Source of the DNA: Opitutales bacterium
Lineage (GTDB): Bacteria; Verrucomicrobiota; Verrucomicrobiia; Opitutales; JAJFLR01
Length of the DNA stretch: 35,395 nucleotides
Assembly: GCA_021772565.1 (NCBI GenBank)
Contig: JAJFLR010000039.1
Span: 1-35,395, forward strand
Direction of reading: 5' to 3'
Shown: positions 16,765 to 24,869 of the stretch, in pieces
How the letters are laid out: every line of letters starts with the position of its first letter
Numbering within the stretch: position 1 is the stretch's first letter
The notes under the pieces: generated by a model
What the model was told of the DNA's origin: nothing
What the model saw: only the letters and a program-made list of their open reading frames with translations
The model's database searches: none
Program-made: the position numbers and the translations under genes

Positions 16765-18201
16765 ATGATATATCGGATTTTTACAATTGAAGATCAAAAT
16801 GCATTTGCTCAAATATCAGGTGACTATAATCCCATGCATATTGATGAGATTGCGGCACGCAGATATATGTTTGGTCAACCGGTAGTGCACGGAATACATT
16901 CATTACTCTGGGCACTTGATAAATTGTATGATGGTTTAAAAAATTCTGCTAAAATAAGATCGATTAAAGCGAAATTTTTGAGACCTATTGTAATGGGACA
17001 ACATGTTGAGTATAAACTAAAATCTCATAAAGATAATCGATTAGTTATAGAACTAATTAGTAACAAATCCACCATGACAAGAATTCAAATTGAATTTGTT
17101 GCTAAAGATTTTGATGAGACTCATGAAATAAAACAAATAACAAATATACATAATCACCCTGACCAGCATACTCCTACAATTTTAGAAGAAGATGAAATAA
17201 TTAATAATTCCGGAGAAATTGAATTAACAATCGATAGCACTGTTGTTTATAAATTATTTCCATCTTTGAAAAATAATATATCACCGAATCAAATTGCTAC
17301 AATCTTGGGAACAACCCGTATAGTAGGTGCCAAATGCCCTGGTTTACATTCTATATACTCAGAGTTAGATATATCAACTGAAACTAATAATAATAAATCT
17401 AACTTAAGTTATGATGTTGTCGATTATGATAAACGGTTTGGCCTGGTTACCCTTCAGGTTAATTCATCGATATTTAAAGGTAAAATTAAAGCATTCAGGC
17501 GCCCACCCCCACAAGAACAAGTTAGTTATATAAATTTAAAATCAAAACTGACAAATAATGCATACAGTAATCAAAAAGCTTTAATTATTGGGGGATCCAG
17601 AGGACTGGGAGAAGTGACAACAAAACTTTTATGTGCTGGAGGTGCCAGTGTGAAATTCACCTATCATCAAGGAGCAGGTGACTCAAAGGAAATTGTGAGA
17701 GATATTTCTTCAAACGGAGGAGTCGTTGATTGTGCGCAAATTGATATTTTGAATAAGAAAGTAGATTTATCTGAAATTTTGGCCAAAGATTGGACACCGA
17801 CTCATTTATATTACTTTGCAACTCCTTTTATTTTCTCAGGGCAAAAGAGTAAATTTTCAGTTGAATTATTCAATAAGTTTTCTGCTTACTACGTGATTGG
17901 ATTTAGTCGTATCGTCAGCAAATTAATCCCATTGGGCTTAACAGATATTTTCTATCCTTCAACTGTAGCAATTGATGAATTACCGATCAACATGGGTGAA
18001 TATACCGCAGCCAAAACGGCTAGTGAAACTCTTTGTAATTTTTTAGAAAAAGCAAATCGTGATATTAAAATTTATAAACCTCGCTTTCCCAGATTGGCCA
18101 CTGATCAAACAGCTAGTTTTATGCCGGTTGTAAACAAGGATCCTGTGCCAGTTTTAATAGATGAATTACAAAAATTTCGGAATTATTCTTTATCTAAATA
18201 A
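16765..18201 (+). CDS. MaoC-like hydratase fused to a short-chain dehydrogenase
   Basis: A 478-residue two-function protein. Residues 10-45 carry the MaoC/(R)-hydratase motif FAQISGDYNPMHID with Asp20 and His25, the pair that catalyses hydration of enoyl thioesters, and then VVHGIH. Residues about 145-245 look like a second, degenerate hotdog domain (ILGTTRIVGAKCPGLHSIYS). Residues 270-478 are an SDR with GGSRGLGE (276-283), Ser399 and Tyr413-x3-Lys417. The ATG at 16765 is preferred over a TTG at 16750. It is divergent from the minus-strand operon, sharing a 216-bp intergenic region. It probably performs dehydration and reduction on ACP- or CoA-bound intermediates of the cluster. Confidence 0.82.
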   Translation: MIYRIFTIEDQNAFAQISGDYNPMHIDEIAARRYMFGQPVVHGIHSLLWALDKLYDGLKNSAKIRSIKAKFLRPIVMGQHVEYKLKSHKDNRLVIELISNKSTMTRIQIEFVAKDFDETHEIKQITNIHNHPDQHTPTILEEDEIINNSGEIELTIDSTVVYKLFPSLKNNISPNQIATILGTTRIVGAKCPGLHSIYSELDISTETNNNKSNLSYDVVDYDKRFGLVTLQVNSSIFKGKIKAFRRPPPQEQVSYINLKSKLTNNAYSNQKALIIGGSRGLGEVTTKLLCAGGASVKFTYHQGAGDSKEIVRDISSNGGVVDCAQIDILNKKVDLSEILAKDWTPTHLYYFATPFIFSGQKSKFSVELFNKFSAYYVIGFSRIVSKLIPLGLTDIFYPSTVAIDELPINMGEYTAAKTASETLCNFLEKANRDIKIYKPRFPRLATDQTASFMPVVNKDPVPVLIDELQKFRNYSLSK

Positions 18202-18214
18202 TATTCGATTCCAA

Positions 18215-18745
18215 TTAATTTTGTATAGGTTTATATTTAAGTAATACAGTATCCTCACCTATTCTTTCCATCGTTTTCAGATGTAGATCAATTTTGCTAC
18301 TTCCATTAAATAATGGCTTACCTTTTCCAAATAGCTGACTTTCAACTGTGATCCAAAACTCATCAATTAAATTATTATTAATCATATCAGTATAAATTTC
18401 AGAACCACCCAGTACTGCACAATTTTGATATCCATCAGCCTTGAGTTGAGCAATCGCCTTTTTGGGCGATAAACCAGTAAATTCAAGTTTACCAGCAATT
18501 CCTTCCTTTAAATATGTTTCTGGCCTTCTAGTTAACACCAATCTTTTTCGACTTAATGTCAGATTGGTCAAAATAAAACTCTTGGCGGATTCAAAAGTAA
18601 CACGCCCCATAATACTGCAATCAAATTGAGCTAAAGCTTTTTTAAAAAAATCCTGATCATCAGCTGATGCAAACATAGTTCCTTCGGTATCACCACAGGT
18701 AATAAATCCATCCAACGAAACAACTGCGATAAGAATTGTCTTCAT
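18215..18745 (-). CDS. Dihydrofolate reductase / RibD C-terminal family protein
   Basis: A 176-residue protein of the bacterial 'dihydrofolate reductase family' (RibD_C fold). It starts MKTILIAVVSLDGFIT, with GRVTFES near residue 47, the NADPH-binding segment CAVLGGSEIYTDMI (about 118-131), and ends with the usual hydrophobic strand. It lacks features of a true DHFR and probably reduces a pteridine- or pyrimidine-type substrate that cannot be named. It converges with the MaoC-SDR gene with 13 bp between stops. Confidence 0.82.
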   Translation of the reverse strand: MKTILIAVVSLDGFITCGDTEGTMFASADDQDFFKKALAQFDCSIMGRVTFESAKSFILTNLTLSRKRLVLTRRPETYLKEGIAGKLEFTGLSPKKAIAQLKADGYQNCAVLGGSEIYTDMINNNLIDEFWITVESQLFGKGKPLFNGSSKIDLHLKTMERIGEDTVLLKYKPIQN

Positions 18746-18884
18746 GGAGTTTGTATTAAATGGTATTAATGTATCTGGTCAATTTTAGAGAAATTGTCAT
18801 TTTCATTAATGTGCTTTAGTACTACGTCAGAATATCATAGTAATTTTTTTTCTCAACAAGCTTAATCATCATCCTAATATTAAT

Positions 18885-18985
18885 CCTGATCCAATCCGAA
18901 TTAACAACTGCTCCTAGGAATCTTGGCAATGGGACTAGCTTACTACCGACGACGTTCAGGAAATAAATTAGGGACTAAGAAATAG
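18885..18985 (+). pseudogene. Decayed end of a PEP-CTERM protein gene
   Basis: In the frame from 18911 to the stop at 18983-18985 the sequence reads LLGILAMGLAYYRRRSGNK, the membrane segment and Arg cluster of a PEP-CTERM tail. Upstream, a different frame at 18885 reads PDP, and one- to two-base shifts would restore a PDPSELTT-type motif. No body of the gene is recognisable before it. It is a remnant with two frameshifts. The tail is nearly the same as the out-of-frame tail of the PEP-CTERM gene at 28326-29027. Confidence 0.65.
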
Positions 18986-19013
18986 TTAAATCATATTGAC
19001 TCTACTCATGGTT

Positions 19014-19027
19014 TGTACAATTGTACT
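19014..19027. promoter_or_regulatory. Probable toxin-antitoxin operator
   Basis: TGTACAATTGTACT contains the perfect palindrome GTACAATTGTAC (19015-19026) ending five bases before the toxin start. TGTACA half-sites are the known recognition core of YefM/Phd-type antitoxins, and the downstream antitoxin belongs to that family. Autoregulation of the pair is therefore likely. Confidence 0.6.
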
Positions 19028-19031
19028 GATT

Positions 19032-19433
19032 ATGAATACTAATAAAGTCCTGGTAGATGCATCTGCGGTTTTGGCTATAATACTGAACGAACCGGAAAAG
19101 GATCAAATTATACACAACACAAAAGGAAAAGTAATATTATCAGTAGGATGTTTGTCATGGGAAATTGGTAACGCTTTTTCTGCTATGTTAAAACAAAAAA
19201 AGCTTAGCTTTTCAGATGTTAAGAATGGATTGGCTATATTTTCTCAAATACCATGGGAAATGATTAAGGAAAATTTGATCAAGGCATTAGATCTTTGCCA
19301 GAAGCATAATATACATGCATATGATTCGTATTATCTGGAGGCTGCAAGTAGAAATAATTTGGTATTACTTAGCCTTGATGAGCACATGAACAGTATTGCT
19401 AAAATTGAGAACATAAAACTATTGGAGGTTTAA
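19032..19433 (+). CDS. PIN-domain toxin (VapC-like)
   Basis: A 133-residue PIN-fold endoribonuclease. It starts MNTNKVLVDASAVLAIILNE with the first catalytic Asp (VDASA), has the conserved Glu of SWEIGNAF near residue 49, the third acidic site AYDSYYLEAA near 96-105, and Asp116 in LLSLDEHM. These acidic residues bind Mg2+ in RNA-cleaving VapC toxins. The ATG at 19032 follows an operator-like palindrome; a TTG 36 bp upstream is also in frame but would place the operator inside the gene. The toxin precedes its antitoxin by 2 bp, the reverse of the commonest vapBC order. Confidence 0.85.
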   Translation: MNTNKVLVDASAVLAIILNEPEKDQIIHNTKGKVILSVGCLSWEIGNAFSAMLKQKKLSFSDVKNGLAIFSQIPWEMIKENLIKALDLCQKHNIHAYDSYYLEAASRNNLVLLSLDEHMNSIAKIENIKLLEV

Positions 19434-19435
19434 CT

Positions 19436-19660
19436 ATGGAAGTATTTACATATAGTGATGCTAGACAACGTTTTTCATCTTTACTGAAACAAGCACAAGT
19501 TGACGGAAAAGTACTGATAAAAAGAAGAGATGGCCAAATTTTTGCCGTTACACCTGAAGAACAAAAGCAGTCTCCACTAGATTTAGAAGGAATTAATACA
19601 AATGTCACAACTAAAGATATCGTCAATGTTCTCAGAAAAACAAGAGAAAGATCCAGATAA
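19436..19660 (+). CDS. Phd/YefM-family antitoxin
   Basis: A 74-residue protein with the Phd/YefM N-terminal DNA-binding fold (MEVFTYSDARQRFSSLLKQA, then VLIKRRDGQIFAVTP). The C-terminal tail after residue 45 is polar and probably disordered, the part that wraps around the toxin. It is preceded by TTGGAGGT, a strong ribosome-binding site inside the end of the toxin gene. It probably neutralises the PIN toxin and represses the pair through the TGTACA palindrome. Confidence 0.85.
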   Translation: MEVFTYSDARQRFSSLLKQAQVDGKVLIKRRDGQIFAVTPEEQKQSPLDLEGINTNVTTKDIVNVLRKTRERSR

Positions 19661-19861
19661 TTTTTAGCGATTAGTTTTATATTACTATTGCTTCGCTTTG
19701 AAAATAATTCCCTCTCATTAATTTTAAATACTAACAATCTAGCTTAGCTAATAATTAGTGAGTTGTACAGCCCAAACCTAATTACAATATACCTACATAT
19801 GAAAAAACATTTTGCGATTTACATTCATTGTTTAAAATTTCAGATTCTATTCTGATATATT

Positions 19862-20473
19862 ATGACAACTGTTAACACAAATATTTACCCGGAATTTACC
19901 AGAATGTTGGGAAGGGAAGAAAAAGAAAAATTTCTCAATCAGCATGGTCTGGTTATCTGGCTTTATGGGCTCTCCGGTTCCGGGAAAAGCACGATCGCCA
20001 ATAGTCTGGAAAGACGGCTGGCAAGCGAATCAATTTTTACTAAAATTCTGGACGGCGATAATATCAGATCGCGGATTAATAGTGATTTGGGGTTTTCTGA
20101 TGAGGATCGGGTTGAAAATATTAGGCGGGTTTCCGAAATTGCCAGATTGTTTTATGAAACAGGTATTGTGACTTTAACATCCTTCATCACACCCAATGAC
20201 AATTTACGGTCACAGGCTAAAAAAATTATTGGTGCAGAAAATTTTATAGAAGTTTTTGTAAAATGTTCCTTTGAAGTCTGCATGCAACGCGATGTTAAAG
20301 GGCTATACGCCAAAGCTAATGATGGAAATGTGAAAAATTTTACTGGCAAGGACTCAGGTTTTGAGGAACCGGCAGACCCAGATATAGTCTTGAATACTGA
20401 GATTGAGAGCCTGGAAGAATCAGTTGATAAACTTTATTCTTTCATCAAACCTAAAATTCAATATAACGCATAA
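19862..20473 (+). CDS. cysC: Adenylyl-sulfate kinase (APS kinase)
   Basis: A 203-residue enzyme that phosphorylates APS to PAPS with ATP. The P-loop GLSGSGKS is at 36-43, LDGDNIRSRIN at 63-73 and SDEDRVENIRRV at 79-90 are the APS-binding signatures, and KGLYAKANDG (about 145-154) is the lid segment. The length is normal for a free-standing CysC. It is followed on the same strand by cysD and cysN, so the three together convert sulfate to PAPS in the cytoplasm. No PAPS reductase or sulfotransferase is in the window. Confidence 0.93.
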   Translation: MTTVNTNIYPEFTRMLGREEKEKFLNQHGLVIWLYGLSGSGKSTIANSLERRLASESIFTKILDGDNIRSRINSDLGFSDEDRVENIRRVSEIARLFYETGIVTLTSFITPNDNLRSQAKKIIGAENFIEVFVKCSFEVCMQRDVKGLYAKANDGNVKNFTGKDSGFEEPADPDIVLNTEIESLEESVDKLYSFIKPKIQYNA

Positions 20474-20545
20474 GTTTATTCATTATTAAAATAGAATTTG
20501 ACAAATAGCCCTAAATATTAGTCGTTCGTTTCCTTTTTTTAAACA

Positions 20546-21457
20546 ATGCAACATCAATCATATTCAGTAGATCATCTACACCATTTAGAATCAGAAGCTA
20601 TTTTTATACTTCGGGAGACGGCTGCCCAGTTTCATAATCCAGTCATACTGTTTTCCGGTGGCAAGGATTCAATAGTTGTTGCTCGTCTCGCTCAAAAAGC
20701 ATTTTGGCCGGCAAAGCTACCTTTTCCGTTGGTTCATATTGATACTGGTCATAATTTTGCTGAGACAATTGAGTTTCGAGATATGCTGGTAAAAAAACTC
20801 AATGCTGATTTGAAAGTGGGCTCTGTCCAAGAGTCGATCGATAAGGGAAGAGCAGTTGAGGAAAAAGGCATAAATGCCAGTAGAAATATGTTACAGACTG
20901 TTACTTTGCTGGACACCCTTGAAAATTTAAAAATCGACGCAGCAATAGGCGGTGCACGTCGTGATGAAGAAAAAGCCCGCGCCAAAGAACGTTTCTTTTC
21001 ACACCGCGATGAATTCGGGCAATGGGATCCTAAAAACCAAAGACCCGAGCTATGGAATCTATTCAATGGCAGAAAAAACATGGGCGAACATTTCCGTGTA
21101 TTTCCATTGAGCAATTGGACAGAGATGGATGTTTGGCAATATATCAAGAGAGAAGAGCTCGACCTGCCTACTATATATTTTTCACACGAAAGAGATGTCA
21201 TTATTCGCAATGGAGTCCATTTAGCAGTTACAGATTTTATAACAGTTCAACCCGATGAAAAAGTGCAGAAAAAAACAGTCAGATTTAGGACTGTCGGTGA
21301 TGCAACTTGTACAGGTGCAGTAGAATCTGTTGCTTCTACACTGGATCATATAATTGCCGAAGTTGCGGCAGCTCGTCAAACAGAACGTGGCACAAGAGCA
21401 GATGATAAACGATCTGAAACAGCGATGGAGGATCGCAAAAAGGAAGGGTATTTCTAA
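20546..21457 (+). CDS. cysD: Sulfate adenylyltransferase subunit 2
   Basis: A 303-residue small subunit of ATP sulfurylase. The PP-loop SGGKDSIVV is at about 39-47, with HIDTGHNFAE at 64-73, GARRDEEKARAKER and WNLFNGR further on, and the C-terminal CysN contact region rich in Arg and Glu (MEDRKKEGYF), all as in the family at normal length. It makes APS from sulfate and ATP with CysN. The gap to cysN is one base. Confidence 0.95.
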   Translation: MQHQSYSVDHLHHLESEAIFILRETAAQFHNPVILFSGGKDSIVVARLAQKAFWPAKLPFPLVHIDTGHNFAETIEFRDMLVKKLNADLKVGSVQESIDKGRAVEEKGINASRNMLQTVTLLDTLENLKIDAAIGGARRDEEKARAKERFFSHRDEFGQWDPKNQRPELWNLFNGRKNMGEHFRVFPLSNWTEMDVWQYIKREELDLPTIYFSHERDVIIRNGVHLAVTDFITVQPDEKVQKKTVRFRTVGDATCTGAVESVASTLDHIIAEVAAARQTERGTRADDKRSETAMEDRKKEGYF

Positions 21458-21458
21458 A

Positions 21459-22721
21459 ATGAGTGAATATTCTAAAATGGATTTACTGCGGTTTACAACA
21501 GCCGGTAGTGTTGATGACGGGAAGAGCACGTTAATCGGCCGTCTCATGTTCGACACAAAAACTATTTTTGAGGATCAGTTGGAAGCAATTGAAGAATCCA
21601 GCAGAAAAAAAGGAGATGAAAATATAAATTTGGCTCTGTTAACAGATGGGCTAAAAGCTGAACGTGAACAGGGAATAACAATCGATGTTGCCTATCGCTA
21701 TTTTGCAACACCAAAACGTAAATTTATCATAGCAGATACACCTGGGCACATTCAATATACCAGAAACATGGTCACAGGTGCTTCAACAGCAAATCTGGCA
21801 ATTATTTTAATTGATGCCAGAAAAGGTGTTTTAGAACAAACGAGTAGACACGCATTTATTGCGTCACTACTGCGCCTGCAACATGTGGTCATCTGCGTCA
21901 ATAAAATGGATTTAGTTGATTACGATGAAAAAATATTTGACGAAATAGTCGATGACTTCACAAATTTTGCTTCTCGTCTTGATATAGCAGATGTAACATT
22001 TATTCCTATCAGTGCATTGCACGGTGACAATGTTGTCGATAGATCAGATAATATGCCATGGTATAAAGGGTCTAGCCTACTCTATCATTTGGAACATGTT
22101 CATATAGGGCCGGACACAAACCATGTCGATTCACGCTTCCCGGTACAATGGGTGATCAGACCGCAATCAGATAAATATCATGATTTCAGAGGATATGCAG
22201 GACGAATTGCTAGCGGTGTCTTTAAACCGGGTGACGATGTAAATATTTTGCCATCCGGATTTTCAACTAAAATTAAAAAAATTCACTCATTAGACGGAGA
22301 GTTAAGTGAAGCATTTTACCCGCATTCTGTCGCACTCACATTAGAGGATGAAATAGATATCAGTCGTGGGGACATGATAGTTAAATCTCAAAACCAACCC
22401 AACGTTGGTCAGGACATTGATCTGATGATTTGTTGGTTTTCTGATAAAACCAAACTACAGCCAAGAAATAAATATATCGTAAAGCACACATCAAAAGAAG
22501 TTAAAGCCATAGTAACTGAAGTTTGTTATAAAGTTAATATCAACACACTTCACAAAATTGAAAACGACACCACTTTTGAGCTTAATGAAATTGGCAGAAT
22601 AAAACTCAGAGTTTCCAGCCCACTATTCTATGACAGCTATACACGAAACAGAAATACGGGTAGTGTGATTCTTATTGATGAATTCACCAACGAAACTGTC
22701 GCTGCCGGCATGATACGTTAG
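21459..22721 (+). CDS. cysN: Sulfate adenylyltransferase subunit 1 (GTPase)
   Basis: A 420-residue EF-Tu-like GTPase subunit. G1 GSVDDGKS is at 16-23, REQGITIDVAYR is the switch I region, DTPGHIQYTRNM is G3 and NKMDLVD is G4. GTP hydrolysis drives APS synthesis by CysD. It lacks the C-terminal APS kinase domain found in CysNC fusions, in agreement with a separate cysC. The ATG at 21459 has AGGAAGGG upstream and starts like the family; the frame is open further upstream into cysD but that part is not used. Confidence 0.94.
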   Translation: MSEYSKMDLLRFTTAGSVDDGKSTLIGRLMFDTKTIFEDQLEAIEESSRKKGDENINLALLTDGLKAEREQGITIDVAYRYFATPKRKFIIADTPGHIQYTRNMVTGASTANLAIILIDARKGVLEQTSRHAFIASLLRLQHVVICVNKMDLVDYDEKIFDEIVDDFTNFASRLDIADVTFIPISALHGDNVVDRSDNMPWYKGSSLLYHLEHVHIGPDTNHVDSRFPVQWVIRPQSDKYHDFRGYAGRIASGVFKPGDDVNILPSGFSTKIKKIHSLDGELSEAFYPHSVALTLEDEIDISRGDMIVKSQNQPNVGQDIDLMICWFSDKTKLQPRNKYIVKHTSKEVKAIVTEVCYKVNINTLHKIENDTTFELNEIGRIKLRVSSPLFYDSYTRNRNTGSVILIDEFTNETVAAGMIR

Positions 22722-22809
22722 TAAATAAGCTTTTCCGTTTATACATATCTTTAGACAAGAAATTTGCAGCAGTTAAAGGCATTCATCTAGTATTATACTC
22801 ACACAAAGT

Positions 22810-22966
22810 CTTTATAGCATTTGCAATAATAAATTTTCAACCATGAAAGTTGGGGTACTTATCAAACAACTTTTTGACTGTAAAACAATATATTTACAAA
22901 TGTTTTGGCAAACATAAATCCTCCCCAATTTCAGAAATATCCAAAGGCAAATACTATAATACCTGA
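22810..22966. repeat. Degenerate inverted-repeat element in the spacer after cysN
   Basis: The 470-base stretch from 22722 to 23191 has no gene that I can support. Within it, TTATAGCATTTGC (22811-22823) and GCAAATACTATAA (near 22950-22962) are inverted copies with one mismatch. The right part (22928-22966) also resembles 112-147 near the left edge, sharing TTTC-GAAAT and GGCA-AT-CTATAA. They may be ends of an old small mobile element or a shared promoter-like block. The evidence is weak. Confidence 0.3.
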
Positions 22967-23191
22967 CTTTGTAATCATAAATCTAAGTGACAATAAATCT
23001 AAAAATTCAATACTTTAAAATAATTATTAAACTACTATTTGCTTTTTATCTAATAACTTTCAATATCATAGAAAATTTCAAAATATTTTTAGTTTGAGCA
23101 TGAAAACAATATCAAATATTAACAAGCTTTTCATCATTCCTAAAAGTCTACTGAAAAAATATCTTATAGAAACACTCTCTTAATAAAATTA

Positions 23192-24868
23192 ATGAGTGAA
23201 ATGGACAAATTGACAAAAGAACAAAGAAAAAAAAATATGCAGGCTGTAAAAAGTAAAGGCTCATTAATTGAAACTTTACTTGCAAAAAAACTTTGGGAAA
23301 AAGGTTATAGATACAGAAAAAATAACAAAACGGTTTATGGCAAACCTGATTTAACATTCAAAAAATACAAAATTGCTGTTTTCGTTGACGGTGATTTTTG
23401 GCACGGAAGGAATTGGGAAACAAAAAAATTTGACCACAAAAGCAATCAAGAATTTTGGCACACAAAAATTGAAAAAAATATAAGAAGAGATAAAAAAGTT
23501 AATACTCATTTAGCAAAAGATGGTTGGAATGTTATCAGGTTTTGGGGTAGTGAAATAGAAAATGAATTGATTTCTTGTGTTCAAATAATTGAACAAAAAA
23601 TAAATGATTCAAAAAGAAAAATGGAATTTAAAGAATTCTATAAAAATGATCTAAAAATAAAAACTGCAGGCACCACTGAGCATGGGGAAGCTGCATTTAC
23701 TCATTATTTAAAAAATCACCAAAATGGTGTTTCAAAGTTCTTTAAAAAAGAAGCACTTAAGCACGTAAAATGCTCAATTAATTATAAATTTACAGAGGAA
23801 GATATTACAATGAAAGTTGCAGAGGAAGCCTTGCAATATATGCTTTTTGATTTCAAAAAAAATGTTCCATTTCCTGACCCGATTAATCCAAAATTCAAAT
23901 TTATTGACTTATTTGCAGGAATTGGGGGATTTAGAATTGCATTTCAAGGTTTAAATGGTAAATGTGTTTACACCAGTGAATTGGATGAACAAGCAAAAAA
24001 GACTTACCAAGCCAATTTTGGTGAAGTTCCATTTGGAGATATAACTAAGGAAAATACTAAGAAATTTATTCCGAATGACTTTGACATTCTATGTGCAGGA
24101 TTTCCATGCCAAGCTTTTTCTATTGCAGGTAAAAGAGGCGGGTTTGAAGATATAAGAGGTACATTATTTTTTGAAGTTGCAGAAATTATCAAAAGAAAAA
24201 AGCCAAAGGCTATTTTTCTTGAAAACGTAAAAGGATTATTCAATCACGATAAAGGAAAAACGATACAAACGATTTTGAGTGTATTAAGAAATGATCTCGA
24301 TTATTTTGTACCTGACCCTAAAATAATAAACGCTAAACATTATGGAGTCCCTCAAAATAGAGAACGAGTTTTTATAGTAGGTTTTAGAAAGAATTTAGGG
24401 ATTACAGAATTTGAGTATCCTAAATCTATCAAAAGAAATGTAAGATTTAAAGATGTTAAAGAGAAGGAGGTTGTATCAGTAAAATATTATTTATCGAATA
24501 GATATTTAAACACTCTCATAAAACACAAAAAGCGTCATGAAAACAAAGGTAATGGATTTGGATACGAAATAATTTCAGACAACAATATCGCAAATGCTGT
24601 TGTCTGTGGTGGCATGGGTAGAGAAAGAAATTTAGTGTATGATGATCGATTAGAAGATTTTACACCAATAACTCATATACAGGGGAAAGTAAATCGAAAA
24701 GGTATTAGAAAAATGACCCCGAGAGAATGGGCAAGACTTCAAGGCTTTCCTGACAAATTTTTAATACCTGTCGCTGATGCATCAGCTTACAAACAATTTG
24801 GAAATTCAGTTGCTATTCCTGCTATTAAAGCAACTGCAAATGAAATTATTAAAAGGATATTAAAATAA
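23192..24868 (+). CDS. Vsr-like endonuclease fused to HpaII-type DNA cytosine-5 methyltransferase
   Basis: A 558-residue fusion. Residues 1-140 match very-short-patch-repair endonucleases: RKKNMQAVKSKGSLIE, GKPDL with the catalytic Asp at about 53, FVDGDFWHG (64-72) and KIEKNIRRD (92-100). Residues 145-235 are a helical linker without known motifs. Residues 236-558 are an m5C methyltransferase: motif I DLFAGIGGF (239-247), GFPCQAFS with the catalytic Cys306, ENVKG (344-348), QNRERV (388-393), a variable target-recognition region and GNSVA near the end. The methyltransferase closely resembles M.HpaII as I remember it, so CCGG is the likely target. An ATG at 23621 could give a separate methyltransferase. 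The restriction gene follows by one base. Confidence 0.85.
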   Translation: MSEMDKLTKEQRKKNMQAVKSKGSLIETLLAKKLWEKGYRYRKNNKTVYGKPDLTFKKYKIAVFVDGDFWHGRNWETKKFDHKSNQEFWHTKIEKNIRRDKKVNTHLAKDGWNVIRFWGSEIENELISCVQIIEQKINDSKRKMEFKEFYKNDLKIKTAGTTEHGEAAFTHYLKNHQNGVSKFFKKEALKHVKCSINYKFTEEDITMKVAEEALQYMLFDFKKNVPFPDPINPKFKFIDLFAGIGGFRIAFQGLNGKCVYTSELDEQAKKTYQANFGEVPFGDITKENTKKFIPNDFDILCAGFPCQAFSIAGKRGGFEDIRGTLFFEVAEIIKRKKPKAIFLENVKGLFNHDKGKTIQTILSVLRNDLDYFVPDPKIINAKHYGVPQNRERVFIVGFRKNLGITEFEYPKSIKRNVRFKDVKEKEVVSVKYYLSNRYLNTLIKHKKRHENKGNGFGYEIISDNNIANAVVCGGMGRERNLVYDDRLEDFTPITHIQGKVNRKGIRKMTPREWARLQGFPDKFLIPVADASAYKQFGNSVAIPAIKATANEIIKRILK

Positions 24869-24869
24869 C

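Noticed and set aside
18996-19031. TTG start upstream of the PIN toxin
   Set aside because: It would place the TGTACA palindrome inside the gene and add residues not seen at the start of PIN proteins; the ATG at 19032 fits better.
19661-19861. Possible riboswitch or leader in front of cysC
   Set aside because: The 200-base AT-rich stretch shows no stable stem or conserved motif that I can identify.
20749-21210. A 153-codon open frame on the minus strand
   Set aside because: It lies wholly antisense to cysD, whose coding assignment is certain.
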